A stretch of DNA of 64,000 bases from Poseidonibacter ostreae (lineage in GTDB: Bacteria > Campylobacterota > Campylobacteria > Campylobacterales > Arcobacteraceae), in NCBI RefSeq assembly GCF_009208055.1, contig NZ_WFKI01000002.1, forward strand, positions 1-64,000, read 5' to 3'. This document shows positions 1 to 8,595 of this stretch, piece after piece (positions within the stretch are counted from its first letter, which is position 1; each line of letters begins with the position of its first letter). A program made the position numbers and the translations under genes. The notes under the pieces are model-generated. The model had not been told where the DNA came from and made no database searches. It was given only the letters and a program-made list of their open reading frames with translations.

Positions 1-148
1 TTTTAATATGTTTATTAATAGCAGGAATTTTTGTACCAAATAACTCTGCAATTTGTTTTTGGTTTGCCCAAATAGTTTCATGTTCACTATCACTTTTAAA
101 CTCTATTTGACCATTTGCTGCTTGATATATTTCTATTTTATTTTCCAT
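1..148 (-). CDS. RhuM-family protein, N-terminal fragment (runs off the window)
   Basis: The first 49 codons of a minus-strand gene begin with ATG at 148 and continue past the window edge. The readable part has the pattern of RhuM-type proteins: a short beta hairpin (IEIYQAANGQIEF), then ETIWANQKQIAELFG and a helix-turn-helix-like stretch ending NKHIK. Family members are usually sporadically distributed DNA-binding proteins of unknown role, often near restriction or mobile loci. It lies 15 bases upstream of prfB on the same strand. The family call rests only on this N-terminus, and nothing can be said of the C-terminal part. Confidence 0.7.
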   Translation of the reverse strand, partial: MENKIEIYQAANGQIEFKSDSEHETIWANQKQIAELFGTKIPAINKHIK

Positions 149-163
149 TTTGAACCATTCTTA

Positions 164-1258
164 CTACTTTAAATTAGAAATTAAAACGTCCTCTATTATT
201 TTTGTAATATCTCCATCAAGTATAGCATCTACATTTGAATAGCCGATATTTGATCTTGTATCTTTTACTTGCTGGTATGGTTGCATAACATAAGATCTAA
301 TTTGATGCCCCCAACCAATTTCAGATTTTTCAACTCCATCTTTTGCAGCTTGTTGTTTTTCTAACTCAAATTCATAAAGACGTGATTTTAGCATCTTTAA
401 AGCACTTGCTTTATTTTTATGTTGTGATCTATCATTTTGACATTGAACTACTATATTTGTTTCTATATGTGTGATTCTAATAGCACTTTCAGTTTTATTA
501 ACATGTTGACCACCAGCTCCACTTGCTCTATATGTATCAATTCTAATATCTTTATCTTCTATTTCAATATCAATATTATCATCAACCTCAGGACTAACCA
601 TAACAGATGCAAAAGATGTGTGTCTTTTAGAGTTTGAATCAAAAGGAGAGATTCGAACAAGTCTATGAATACCATTTTCAGTTTTTAAATACCCATATGC
701 ATTTTCACCTTTTATAATAAATGATACATCTTTAATCCCAGCTTCTTCACCTGGTTGGTAATCAAGTGGTTCAATTTTAAAGTTTTGTCTCTCTGCCCAT
801 CTTAAATACATTCTATAAAGCATTTGTGCCCAATCTTGTGATTCTGTTCCTCCAGCACCTGGATGAATAGTAACTATAGCATTTGAAGCATCATCTGGAC
901 TTGAAAGCATTACTTGTATTTCTGTTGATTTGATAAGTTCTTCTAACTCGTCTGCTTCTTCAAAAAGTAGTTCAAAAGTTTCTTCATCTTTTTCAACTGT
1001 TGCAAGTTCATAAAGTTCATTTGTACCACTTAAAGCTTCATTTGCTTTATTGAACTTAGAAAGTTTTGATAATATTCTATTTTTTTCAATACCAATTTTT
1101 GTAGCATTTTCTACATCATTCCAAAAGTTTTGGTCTGCTTCAAGATTTATTATTTCATTTAATCTTTGAATTAATAAATCAGGTTTTAAAATACTTTCAA
1201 TATTTTCTAATTTAGTATTTAATAGTTTTAAAATTTGCGAATATTCGTATGCGTCCAC
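164..1258 (-). CDS. prfB: Peptide chain release factor 2 (RF2)
   Basis: RF2 recognises UGA and UAA in the ribosomal A site and triggers peptidyl-tRNA hydrolysis. The 364-residue protein is full length. The stop-codon recognition tripeptide SPF is at 204-206, which marks RF2 rather than RF1. The catalytic GGQ is at 249-251 within GAGGQHVNK. The start is GTG at 1258, preceded by AGGA at a suitable distance. The reading frame is continuous: the in-frame UGA and +1 programmed frameshift that autoregulate RF2 in many bacteria are absent. A RhuM-like gene follows on the same strand and a cytochrome gene precedes it. Confidence 0.97.
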   Translation of the reverse strand: MDAYEYSQILKLLNTKLENIESILKPDLLIQRLNEIINLEADQNFWNDVENATKIGIEKNRILSKLSKFNKANEALSGTNELYELATVEKDEETFELLFEEADELEELIKSTEIQVMLSSPDDASNAIVTIHPGAGGTESQDWAQMLYRMYLRWAERQNFKIEPLDYQPGEEAGIKDVSFIIKGENAYGYLKTENGIHRLVRISPFDSNSKRHTSFASVMVSPEVDDNIDIEIEDKDIRIDTYRASGAGGQHVNKTESAIRITHIETNIVVQCQNDRSQHKNKASALKMLKSRLYEFELEKQQAAKDGVEKSEIGWGHQIRSYVMQPYQQVKDTRSNIGYSNVDAILDGDITKIIEDVLISNLK

Positions 1259-1278
1259 TTATATGAATCCTAGTTTAA

Positions 1279-1884
1279 TTAATTTTTTTTCAGTGTTTGA
1301 ATGTATTCGTAAATATTTTCTATATCAGTATTCTCTAAAAACTTACTAGCTTCATTCATTCTACTGGCATTTAAAGAAGAGTCTGTACCAAATCTATATT
1401 CATTCATTTTTTGAAAGAAAGTGTATTCAGGTAGATTTGTTAGTTTATCAGAATTAAATATTCTTTGATTGGCTTCTACCCCATGACATGAAGAGCAGTC
1501 TTTAGTATAAATATTTTTACCTAAACTAAGCTTTTCTTTTTTTGTTAGTGGTTTATCTTCTTTTTTTACAATTTCTTTACTTAAAAGCACTTTGTTTATT
1601 TTATTTTCTATCATATCTTCTGTTATTGTGTCTTTTTTAAAGATATATACAAAGTTATACTTATCATTTGTCATTGTTGTTTTGATATCAGATACTTCCC
1701 ACAAATCAGTTTTCATATCAGCAATTGTTTTTTTTCCATCGCAATAAGCTCCGTCTAACTTAAGTGTTTGTATTTGTGAAATAGAACTAACATTTTCTTT
1801 ATAACATAGAGTTGTTTCTGCATATAAAGACGTTGATAAAATACCTGAAAGAAGAATTAATTTTGAAGAATTTTGTTTTGTCAT
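1279..1884 (-). CDS. Periplasmic monoheme c-type cytochrome
   Basis: A 201-residue exported protein with a signal peptide (residues 1-22, cleavage near SLYA-E). Residues 25-110 form a domain I do not recognise, containing two cysteines (C27, C48). The C-terminal class I cytochrome c domain carries the haem motif CSSCH at 130-134. A methionine near residue 161 or 176 could be the sixth haem ligand. It probably carries electrons in the periplasm, but partner and substrate cannot be read from the sequence. It stands between prfB and the porin, each separated by short gaps. Confidence 0.8.
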   Translation of the reverse strand: MTKQNSSKLILLSGILSTSLYAETTLCYKENVSSISQIQTLKLDGAYCDGKKTIADMKTDLWEVSDIKTTMTNDKYNFVYIFKKDTITEDMIENKINKVLLSKEIVKKEDKPLTKKEKLSLGKNIYTKDCSSCHGVEANQRIFNSDKLTNLPEYTFFQKMNEYRFGTDSSLNASRMNEASKFLENTDIENIYEYIQTLKKN

Positions 1885-1923
1885 TTACTATCCTTTTATA
1901 GGATGATAATAACATAATATAAG

Positions 1924-1957
1924 TAAAAAAAGCCTAAGAATAAATTCTTAGGCTTTT
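1924..1957 (-). terminator. Rho-independent terminator of the porin gene
   Basis: A perfect 11-bp inverted repeat, AAGCCTAAGAA at 1930-1940 and TTCTTAGGCTT at 1945-1955, has a 4-base loop. On the minus strand it is followed by a run of T, seen as A residues at 1924-1930. It lies just after the porin stop codon at 1984 and before the cytochrome gene, so it separates the two transcripts. Confidence 0.9.
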
Positions 1958-1983
1958 GAAAAATTTCTAGTATAAATTTTATA

Positions 1984-3063
1984 TTAGAAAGAGTAAACAG
2001 CACCTAAAGTTAATTCAGTTCTGTCTTCTACTGCTGCCGCAGCATCACTTGTATTTATTTCATAGTTTGCAGAAACAGCGAAGTTTTTAGCAAAAGCATG
2101 AGTTAAATTTAATTTCATTGCAGTGTAATCAGTTGTAACTGTATCATCTGTAGCTGCAACGTATGTAGCAGAGATTTTATCAGCTGATGTAATCATAGTT
2201 GAAAGATCAATTTGGTAAGCAGAAGCATCACCCATTGATGATAAATCTAGTGAACCAACAGAGATATTTGATGCAGCAACATCTGAACCATCAAGTAAAG
2301 TTTCTCCACCTAACTCATCATTCGCAGCATAAGCAACACCAATAGCAACTGGACCAACAGTTGTTTTAGCAGCTACTTTGTATTGTGAATTAGAAACATT
2401 ATCTACATCACTTTCTCCATAGTATGCAGCAACAGATACACCTGATAAATCAGTTGATAATGAAGCAGCTAAGTAATCGTTTCCAGTAGAAGTTGCATAA
2501 GCAGCAGAATAAGCAACAGGAGCTACGTTTCCAGCTAATGTAGCAAAAGTAACATCATCATCACCTAAACCTGTAGTATATAAGTAACCTGCACCTACTG
2601 TTACAGAACCAAAAGTTTTGCTTACGTTAATACCATCAGCTGCAGCACCATCTGTTAATGGAGCACCAATTAAACCAGCGTTAACTGTAGTACCATTACT
2701 TTTTAAAGTAAAGAATGCTCTATCAATTTCAAGATCTAATGAACCAGAATTAAGAGCTGTAGAACCACCAGTACCTTGATCATTGCTATCTGTATCGTCA
2801 TCATTTCTCTCATCTACTCTTACAGTAGCTGTAATGTTGTCAGTCACAGGGATTAAAGCTTGAACTCTAACATCAATATCATGGTTACCTTCAGCTGAAG
2901 ATGCTGTATATCCTGAGTTTGCTTCACTTTCAGCAGTATAAGATACAAATCCGCTAACTTTTACGCCTTGAATCGCTTCCTCTAAGTTTGCAGCAGATGC
3001 AGCAGTTGTTAATCCAGCAGTTGCAACAGCAGCAGCTAAACTTAATTTTACTAATTTTTTCAT
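1984..3063 (-). CDS. Outer-membrane porin (major outer membrane protein type)
   Basis: A 359-residue protein with a classic signal peptide (residues 1-24, AASA-A). The mature protein has alternating polar and hydrophobic residues, many Gly/Asp/Ser/Thr, and a C-terminal aromatic end (VYSF) typical of beta barrels. No cysteine is visible in the mature part. It matches the general form of Arcobacter and Sulfurimonas porins and probably lets small solutes cross the outer membrane. It has its own promoter, a structured leader and a strong terminator, as expected for an abundant protein. Exact solute preference is unknown. Confidence 0.85.
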   Translation of the reverse strand: MKKLVKLSLAAAVATAGLTTAASAANLEEAIQGVKVSGFVSYTAESEANSGYTASSAEGNHDIDVRVQALIPVTDNITATVRVDERNDDDTDSNDQGTGGSTALNSGSLDLEIDRAFFTLKSNGTTVNAGLIGAPLTDGAAADGINVSKTFGSVTVGAGYLYTTGLGDDDVTFATLAGNVAPVAYSAAYATSTGNDYLAASLSTDLSGVSVAAYYGESDVDNVSNSQYKVAAKTTVGPVAIGVAYAANDELGGETLLDGSDVAASNISVGSLDLSSMGDASAYQIDLSTMITSADKISATYVAATDDTVTTDYTAMKLNLTHAFAKNFAVSANYEINTSDAAAAVEDRTELTLGAVYSF

Positions 3064-3102
3064 ATTGTTTGTTCTCCTAAATTTCGAAATCTTTTTTCAG
3101 TT

Positions 3103-3154
3103 TGTCGGAGCGCGCGAACTCATTCAAAATGATATATTTGAATCTTTTCCGACA
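3103..3154 (-). promoter_or_regulatory. Structured 5' leader of the porin mRNA
   Basis: A closing helix pairs TGTCGGA (3103-3109) with TCCGACA (3148-3154). Inside it ATTCAAA (3122-3128) pairs with TTTGAAT (3137-3143) across an 8-base loop. A GAG/CTC pair (3108-3110, 3119-3121) brackets a GCGCGC run. The element lies 40 bases upstream of the porin ATG and its G+C-rich part stands out in this genome. Stability control or small-RNA binding is an inference. Confidence 0.55.
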
Positions 3155-3200
3155 TCCCGTTGGAACCATTCTACACGACTAAATTTTAAAGTTTTCTTAA
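3155..3200 (-). promoter_or_regulatory. Probable porin promoter
   Basis: On the minus strand a TAGAAT -10-like hexamer lies at 3173-3168, which would start transcription near 3161. That would place the structured leader at the very 5' end of the mRNA. No convincing -35 hexamer is seen; T-rich upstream sequence is usual in this phylum. Confidence 0.45.
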
Positions 3201-3332
3201 AAGAATGACTATTTTTGTTAATAAATGGTTAATTTAAGGTTAATTTTTGAAGAAATTAAGTTAATGCTTTGTTATTGCTATGTTACTCTTGTTTTTTAAA
3301 AAAATAATTTTTTTGTTATTTGTTAGATTGTT

Positions 3333-3644
3333 TTAATTAGATACTGAAACAATACAGTCTTTTAAAATATTTGGTTTTGATATCTTTAAATAGAGTTTGT
3401 TTATTTTATACTTATTATACAGTTCATTTTCAAAGTAGATTATTGCATCTTCTATAAGTAAAAACTTCTTTTTTTTCATTTGTTTTTTTATAAAAGATGA
3501 TACCTCGCTATAATCTATAAAGATATCTTTATCAAATTCATATTCAAAAGATACATTTACTATAACTTTTTGTTTTTCAATTCGTTCGAAATCAAGTATT
3601 CCAATAATACATTTAAAGTTTAAGTCTTTTATTTCTATTTTCAT
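3333..3644 (-). CDS. folB: Dihydroneopterin aldolase-like protein
   Basis: A 103-residue protein of the FolB fold, which converts dihydroneopterin to hydroxymethyl-dihydropterin in folate synthesis. The N-terminal IEIKDLNFKCIIGILDFER matches the family opening strand and turn. LLIEDAI holds the conserved glutamate, and LKISKP holds the usual catalytic lysine near the C-terminus. It is slightly shorter than the usual 115-125 residues. It begins 11 bases after plsY, so the two are probably cotranscribed. Confidence 0.75.
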   Translation of the reverse strand: MKIEIKDLNFKCIIGILDFERIEKQKVIVNVSFEYEFDKDIFIDYSEVSSFIKKQMKKKKFLLIEDAIIYFENELYNKYKINKLYLKISKPNILKDCIVSVSN

Positions 3645-3655
3645 TATATTACTCT

Positions 3656-4279
3656 TTATACTACTTTCTTCTCTTCACCCTTAATAACTCTAATAATATT
3701 AGGGATGTGTTTGTAGTATATAATGAAAGCAATAATATACATAGGAATATTTGAACCTATATTTAATCCATCATTTAAAAAACTAGCTACTACTATTACA
3801 GCAGTTAAACCAAGAAGTGATGAAAGTGAAGATACTTTTAAAACTTTTGCACAGATTATCCAAGTAAGAGCACCTATTAGCGTAGGTATTGGTATAAGTG
3901 CTATAAATACACCTAATCCTGTAGCAACACCTTTTCCACCTTCAAGTCCTAGATATATAGAATAACAGTGACCAAGTACTGATAAAACAGCTATTCCCCA
4001 AAGTGTAGAATCACTAACTCCCATACTCATGGCTACAAGTAAAACCAGTGTTCCTTTAAGTGCATCAAGTATAACAGTTGCAGCTCCAAGTTTTTTTGCT
4101 AAGCTTGGATTTGTTTCTTTTACTACTCGCAATACATTAGTTGCACCAATTGAACCGCTACCAGAAGCTTTTACATCAACTCCTGCAAAAAACTTTGCAA
4201 GAAGTAATCCAAAAGGAATTGATCCTATTAAATAAGCGCTTATGTAAAATAAAATATTTGAGTTAGTAAAAAAATCCAT
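3656..4279 (-). CDS. plsY: Glycerol-3-phosphate acyltransferase PlsY
   Basis: PlsY transfers the acyl group from acyl-phosphate to glycerol-3-phosphate, making lysophosphatidic acid at the inner membrane. The 207-residue protein has the three family motifs: GSIPFGLLLAK near residue 18, SGSIGATNVLR near 40-51, and GLEGGKGVATGLG near 111. Five or six hydrophobic segments fit the known topology. It is the first gene of a short minus-strand unit with folB and is divergent from nadA. A TATAAT lies on the minus strand at 4317-4312. Confidence 0.95.
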   Translation of the reverse strand: MDFFTNSNILFYISAYLIGSIPFGLLLAKFFAGVDVKASGSGSIGATNVLRVVKETNPSLAKKLGAATVILDALKGTLVLLVAMSMGVSDSTLWGIAVLSVLGHCYSIYLGLEGGKGVATGLGVFIALIPIPTLIGALTWIICAKVLKVSSLSSLLGLTAVIVVASFLNDGLNIGSNIPMYIIAFIIYYKHIPNIIRVIKGEEKKVV

Positions 4280-4310
4280 CTATTACCTTTGTGTTTTGTT
4301 TAATTAAAAG

Positions 4311-4340
4311 GATTATAACAAAGAATTTGTTATATTATCA
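4311..4340. promoter_or_regulatory. Divergent promoters for plsY (minus) and nadA (plus)
   Basis: The minus strand carries TATAAT at 4317-4312, about 33 bases before the plsY ATG. The plus strand carries overlapping TATATT/TATTAT at 4331-4338, about 33 bases before the nadA TTG. These are -10-like elements judged by eye; no -35 boxes are clear. Confidence 0.45.
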
Positions 4341-4370
4341 TTTATAAAAACATTTAATTGAAGGTTTGGT

Positions 4371-5360
4371 TTGAATTTAAAAGAAGAGATTATAAAGCTA
4401 AAAGAAGAATTAGATGTAACATTAGTAGCTCACTTCTATCAAAGAGATGAAGTATTCGAGTTAGCTGATATTACAGGTGATTCATTAGAGTTAGCTAAAA
4501 AAGCAAAAGCTACTGATTCTAAGTATATTGTATTTTGTGGTGTTGGTTTTATGGGTGAAAGTGTAAAAGTAATGAGTCCTGAAAAAACAGTTCTTATGCC
4601 AAAAATTGCATGTTGTGCAATGGCAAGAATGATTGATGAGGGTTATTATGAAGAAAACCTTGTAAAAATCAATGAAGCTGGAATCTCAAATGATGATATT
4701 TTACCAATTACTTATATCAACTCAAGTGCAGCAGTAAAAGCTAGAGTTGGAAAAATGGGTGGAATGGTTTGTACATCATCAAATGCTTATAAAATTATTG
4801 AAAAAGGTCTAAGCTCTGGGAAAAAGATATTTTTTGTACCAGATAGATGTTTAGGTCAGAACTTTGCAAAATCATTAAACTTAAAATCTGCAATTGTAGG
4901 TGATGGAAGTGATTTAAAAGAAGCTGATATTATTTGTTATAACGGTTTTTGTTCAGTTCATCAACAATTTACTGTTGAAGATATAGAATTTTATAGAGAA
5001 AAATATCCTGACATTTTAATAGCTGTTCATCCTGAATGTGATCCTAAAGTTTGCGATGCTGCTGATTATGTTGGTTCAACTTCACAATTAATCACTTATA
5101 TAAAAGAATTGCCAGTTGAGCAAAAAATTGCTGTTGGAACTGAGTTTAATATGGTAAATAGATTAAGAACAAAAAATACTTATATTTTATCTTCAACTAA
5201 ACCTGAGTGTCCAACTATGAATGAAACTACTTTACAAGATGTTTACAATACTTTAAAATCAATTAAAGATAATGATATTAAAAAAGAAACAGAAATTGTT
5301 GTCTCAGAAGAGAATATTAAATATGCAAGACTAGCTCTTGAAAGGATGTTTGAAGTATGA
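4371..5360 (+). CDS. nadA: Quinolinate synthase
   Basis: NadA condenses iminoaspartate with dihydroxyacetone phosphate to give quinolinate, the NAD precursor, using a 4Fe-4S cluster. The 329-residue protein has likely cluster cysteines near 82, 194 and 280, in CCAMARM, NGFCSVHQQF and STKPECPTMNET. The opening LVAHFYQRDEV is typical. The start is TTG at 4371 after GAAGG. It overlaps nadC by 4 bases (ATGA), so the two enzymes are translationally coupled. No nadB is in the window. Confidence 0.97.
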   Translation: MNLKEEIIKLKEELDVTLVAHFYQRDEVFELADITGDSLELAKKAKATDSKYIVFCGVGFMGESVKVMSPEKTVLMPKIACCAMARMIDEGYYEENLVKINEAGISNDDILPITYINSSAAVKARVGKMGGMVCTSSNAYKIIEKGLSSGKKIFFVPDRCLGQNFAKSLNLKSAIVGDGSDLKEADIICYNGFCSVHQQFTVEDIEFYREKYPDILIAVHPECDPKVCDAADYVGSTSQLITYIKELPVEQKIAVGTEFNMVNRLRTKNTYILSSTKPECPTMNETTLQDVYNTLKSIKDNDIKKETEIVVSEENIKYARLALERMFEV

Positions 5361-6178
5361 TTAATATAAAAAAGTTTGTAAAAAATGCTATTATTGAAGA
5401 TAACGGAAGAGGAGATTTATTCTTTGATGTTGCTCCAAAAGGTAGATTTACAGCTAGAGCTATTGCAAAATCTGATGGAATAATTGCTGGGATTCAGTAT
5501 GCTAAGGTATTAGCTAGAACTGAAAAATTTGATTGTAAGTTTTTGAAAAAAGATGGTGATGAAATAAAAGCAGGAGAGGTTATTGCTGAACTTGAAGGAA
5601 AAGCATCAATTCTTTTATCAAGTGAAAGAACTTTTTTGAATATGCTTCAACACGCTTCTGGGATTGCTACTATGGCAAATAAGTATGCAAAACTAATGGA
5701 TGGTACGGGTGTTGTTTTACTAGACACTAGAAAAACTAGACCACAGCTTAGAGATTTTGAAAAATATGCATCTAGAGTTGGTGGTGCAATAAACCATAGA
5801 CTTGGACTTGATGATTGTTTAATGCTAAAAGATACACACTTAAGAACGATTGATAACTTAAAAGAGTTTGTTAAAAAAGCTAGAAAAAGAATCTCATGGG
5901 TTACAAAAATAGAAATTGAATGTGAAACATTTGAGCAAGTACAAGAAGCTATGGATGCAGGTGCTGATATTATTATGTGTGATAATATGACTCCTGAGCA
6001 AATTAAAAATGTAGTAAAATTCAAAGATGAAAATTATCCTCACATTTTATTAGAGGCTAGTGGAAATATTGATTTAGATACTATTAGGTCTTATGCTTTA
6101 TCAGGAGTAGATGCAATTAGTAGTGGAAGTATTATTCATCAAGCGACATGGTTAGACTTCTCAATGAAGTTTGATTAA
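5357..6178 (+). CDS. nadC: Quinolinate phosphoribosyltransferase (decarboxylating)
   Basis: NadC converts quinolinate and PRPP to nicotinate mononucleotide. The 273-residue protein is of normal length. Family signatures are RTFLNMLQHASGIAT near residue 90, LLDTRKTRPQLR near 120, HRLGLDDCLMLKDTH near 147 and IEIECETFEQ near 194, which supply the phosphate- and carboxylate-binding Arg, His, Lys and Glu residues. It overlaps nadA by 4 bases and is followed by a 61-base gap. Confidence 0.97.
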   Translation: MINIKKFVKNAIIEDNGRGDLFFDVAPKGRFTARAIAKSDGIIAGIQYAKVLARTEKFDCKFLKKDGDEIKAGEVIAELEGKASILLSSERTFLNMLQHASGIATMANKYAKLMDGTGVVLLDTRKTRPQLRDFEKYASRVGGAINHRLGLDDCLMLKDTHLRTIDNLKEFVKKARKRISWVTKIEIECETFEQVQEAMDAGADIIMCDNMTPEQIKNVVKFKDENYPHILLEASGNIDLDTIRSYALSGVDAISSGSIIHQATWLDFSMKFD

Positions 6179-6239
6179 GCATTAACTTTTGGTTAGTTTT
6201 ATTTAAATAAGATTAAGTAATAAATTATAAGGATAGGTA

Positions 6240-7226
6240 TTGAAAAAAGATTTCATAGTAAGTAATAAAATTGATATGTCAGTATATACACAAGCTTTAG
6301 AATTAATTGAGCAAAGTAGATATATTTTGATTATTACTCATGTAAATCCAGATGCAGATAGTATTTCTTCTGCACTTGCTTTATCTAACTTGTTTTATGA
6401 AAATAAGATTAAACATAAAGTATTCAATATAAGTTCTGATTTACCACAGAATTTAGACTTTCTTAATAGATTTGACAAAATTACAGATCAATTACCAAAA
6501 TTTTTTGATTTAGCAATTAGTGTTGATTGTGGAACTTATCCTAGACTTGGTTTTAAGCTCGATGAGAACATTCCTTTGATTAATTTTGACCATCATAAAT
6601 CTAATAATAATTTTGGAAAATTAAATATAGTTGATCCTATGAAAAGTTCAACTGCAGAAATAATCTATGATTTTTTCAAACACAATGGTTTATATATTAC
6701 AAAAGATTCTGCAACAGCACTTTATGTAGGAATATATGATGATTCTTTAGCTTTTTCACTTGGACGTTGTGATGAGTTGACATTTGATAAAGTTAACTTC
6801 TTAGTTCAATGTGGTGCAAGTCCATCAGGTATTGCAAATAAGCTTTTAAGAAGAGATTCTTTAGCAAAATATAGAATAATACCAAAGGTATTAGATAGCT
6901 TGGAATTATTTAAAGAAGGCGAGATAGCTACGATATATGCAAAAAAAGAGTGGTTTAAAGAGACTGGTGCACATAATAGAGATTGCGAAGATGCTTTAGA
7001 TATGATTATGAGTATGAGTATAGTAAAAGTTGCTTTATTTATTAGGCTTGTTTCAGGAAAAGCAAGAGTGTCATTACGTTCAAAAGGAAGTTTTGATGTA
7101 TCAAAAATTGCAGGACATTTTGCTGGTGGTGGACACTTTAATGCAGCAGGATGTTCAGTAGATACTGATGACATAGAAAAAGCAAAAGATTTAATTTTAA
7201 AGGAAATTTTTGAGTTATACAAGTAA
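6240..7226 (+). CDS. DHH-family phosphoesterase (NrnA-like oligoribonuclease / pAp phosphatase)
   Basis: A 328-residue DHH/DHHA1 protein. The metal-binding motifs are HVNPDADS at 34-41, SVDCG near 95, and DHH at 117-119. The C-terminal substrate domain has GGGHFNAAGC near 295-304. Family members degrade nano-RNAs and dephosphorylate 3'-phosphoadenosine 5'-phosphate; which activity dominates here cannot be told. The start is TTG at 6240, after AAGGAT. Its last codons overlap the start of the M23 peptidase by 17 bases. Confidence 0.85.
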   Translation: MKKDFIVSNKIDMSVYTQALELIEQSRYILIITHVNPDADSISSALALSNLFYENKIKHKVFNISSDLPQNLDFLNRFDKITDQLPKFFDLAISVDCGTYPRLGFKLDENIPLINFDHHKSNNNFGKLNIVDPMKSSTAEIIYDFFKHNGLYITKDSATALYVGIYDDSLAFSLGRCDELTFDKVNFLVQCGASPSGIANKLLRRDSLAKYRIIPKVLDSLELFKEGEIATIYAKKEWFKETGAHNRDCEDALDMIMSMSIVKVALFIRLVSGKARVSLRSKGSFDVSKIAGHFAGGGHFNAAGCSVDTDDIEKAKDLILKEIFELYK

Positions 7227-8595
7227 AAAAAAGCAAAACAAAACAATAGCAATTTTAATATACATTATTATTGCAATAATAATTGGATTAGGAGCATTTG
7301 TATTTTTATCTCCTACATTTGAGAAAAATAGTCCTAAAATTTCTCTAAAAAATGATGTTTATTGGAATTTAAAATCACCTTTAAAAATTAATCTTTCAGA
7401 TGATAATGAAATATCTTCATATTCAATTACTTATTTTGATAAAAATAACGAAGTTAAATTAGATACAAAAGTATTAAGTTCAACAAAAGGTTCGATTGAT
7501 TTAAATATTATTCCACCTAATATTGATTTTGATAGAAAAACTAATACTGCAATACTTAAAGTTGAAGTTACAGATACTAGCAAATGGAATTTTTTTAGAG
7601 GAAATAAAATTATTCAAGACATAAATGTCAAAATAGATAGAAAAAGACCTGAAGTAAATGTAATATCTAATTCTTACTTGATAAGACAGGGTGGAAGTGC
7701 TGCTGTTGTAGTTGAAGTACAAGATGAGAATTTAAAAGATTTGTATATAACTTTTAACAATAAAGAAAAATTTGAATTATTTCCTTTTTATGAAGATAAT
7801 TTTTATATAGCAATTATTGCATGGCCTATTGAAATTGATGAGTTCAAAAGAGTTAATGTAGTTGCTATAGATAAGGCAAACAATAAAACTGTTACAAAAG
7901 TACCTTTATATATTAAAAGCTTAAAAGTTAAACCTGATGACATAAATATATCTGATAGATTTATTAACCAAGTTAGTAAAGATGTACTTACAAAAAGTGG
8001 TTACGATATTCCTAATAGTCAGGAAGAAATTTTTGTTAAACAAAATAAAGATATAAGACAAGAAAATATAAATTTAATTAAAAAAACAGCTAGAAATAAT
8101 ATGAATAAAGAAAAAATTTCTAAACTTGATATAAAAACTTTTAAAAGATTACCAGGTTCAAAGACTTTTGCAGGTTTTGGTGAACGAAGACATTACGCAT
8201 ACAATGGTGAAAAAATTGACGAAGCATGGCATCTTGGTATGGATTGGGCTAGTGTTAAAAAAGCAAAAATTTATACTACAAATGATGGAAAAGTTATCTT
8301 TAGTGACTACTTAGGAATTTATGGTGAAACAATTATTATTGATCATAAATTTGGTTTAGCAACACTTTATGCACACACAAGTAGATCTGTAGTAGAAGTA
8401 AATGAGGAAGTAAAAGCAGGACAATATATAGCAAATACTGGTTCATCAGGTGCTGTATTTGGTGACCATTTACACTTTGGAGTATTAATTCAAGGAATTG
8501 AAGTTAATCCATCTGAATGGCTTAGTAAATATTGGGTAAGAGAAAATATTACTAAAACAATTGACAATGCAAAGAAAGTGATTAACAGCAAATGA
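7210..8595 (+). CDS. Membrane-anchored M23 family peptidoglycan endopeptidase
   Basis: A 461-residue protein with an N-terminal transmembrane anchor (about residues 12-33), a long beta-rich periplasmic region (35-310) and a C-terminal LytM/M23 domain. The zinc-binding HxxxD is at 341-345 (WHLGMDWA) and the HxH at 420-422 (DHLHFG), so the enzyme looks active. It probably cuts peptidoglycan cross-links. The start is TTG at 7210, after AAAGG. It overlaps lpxC by 4 bases. As I recall, C. jejuni also has an M23 peptidase directly before lpxC. Confidence 0.9.
   Translation: MSYTSKKKQNKTIAILIYIIIAIIIGLGAFVFLSPTFEKNSPKISLKNDVYWNLKSPLKINLSDDNEISSYSITYFDKNNEVKLDTKVLSSTKGSIDLNIIPPNIDFDRKTNTAILKVEVTDTSKWNFFRGNKIIQDINVKIDRKRPEVNVISNSYLIRQGGSAAVVVEVQDENLKDLYITFNNKEKFELFPFYEDNFYIAIIAWPIEIDEFKRVNVVAIDKANNKTVTKVPLYIKSLKVKPDDINISDRFINQVSKDVLTKSGYDIPNSQEEIFVKQNKDIRQENINLIKKTARNNMNKEKISKLDIKTFKRLPGSKTFAGFGERRHYAYNGEKIDEAWHLGMDWASVKKAKIYTTNDGKVIFSDYLGIYGETIIIDHKFGLATLYAHTSRSVVEVNEEVKAGQYIANTGSSGAVFGDHLHFGVLIQGIEVNPSEWLSKYWVRENITKTIDNAKKVINSK

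Noticed and set aside
3723..4235. Plus-strand open frames opposite plsY
   Set aside because: Antisense to a clearly conserved membrane enzyme.
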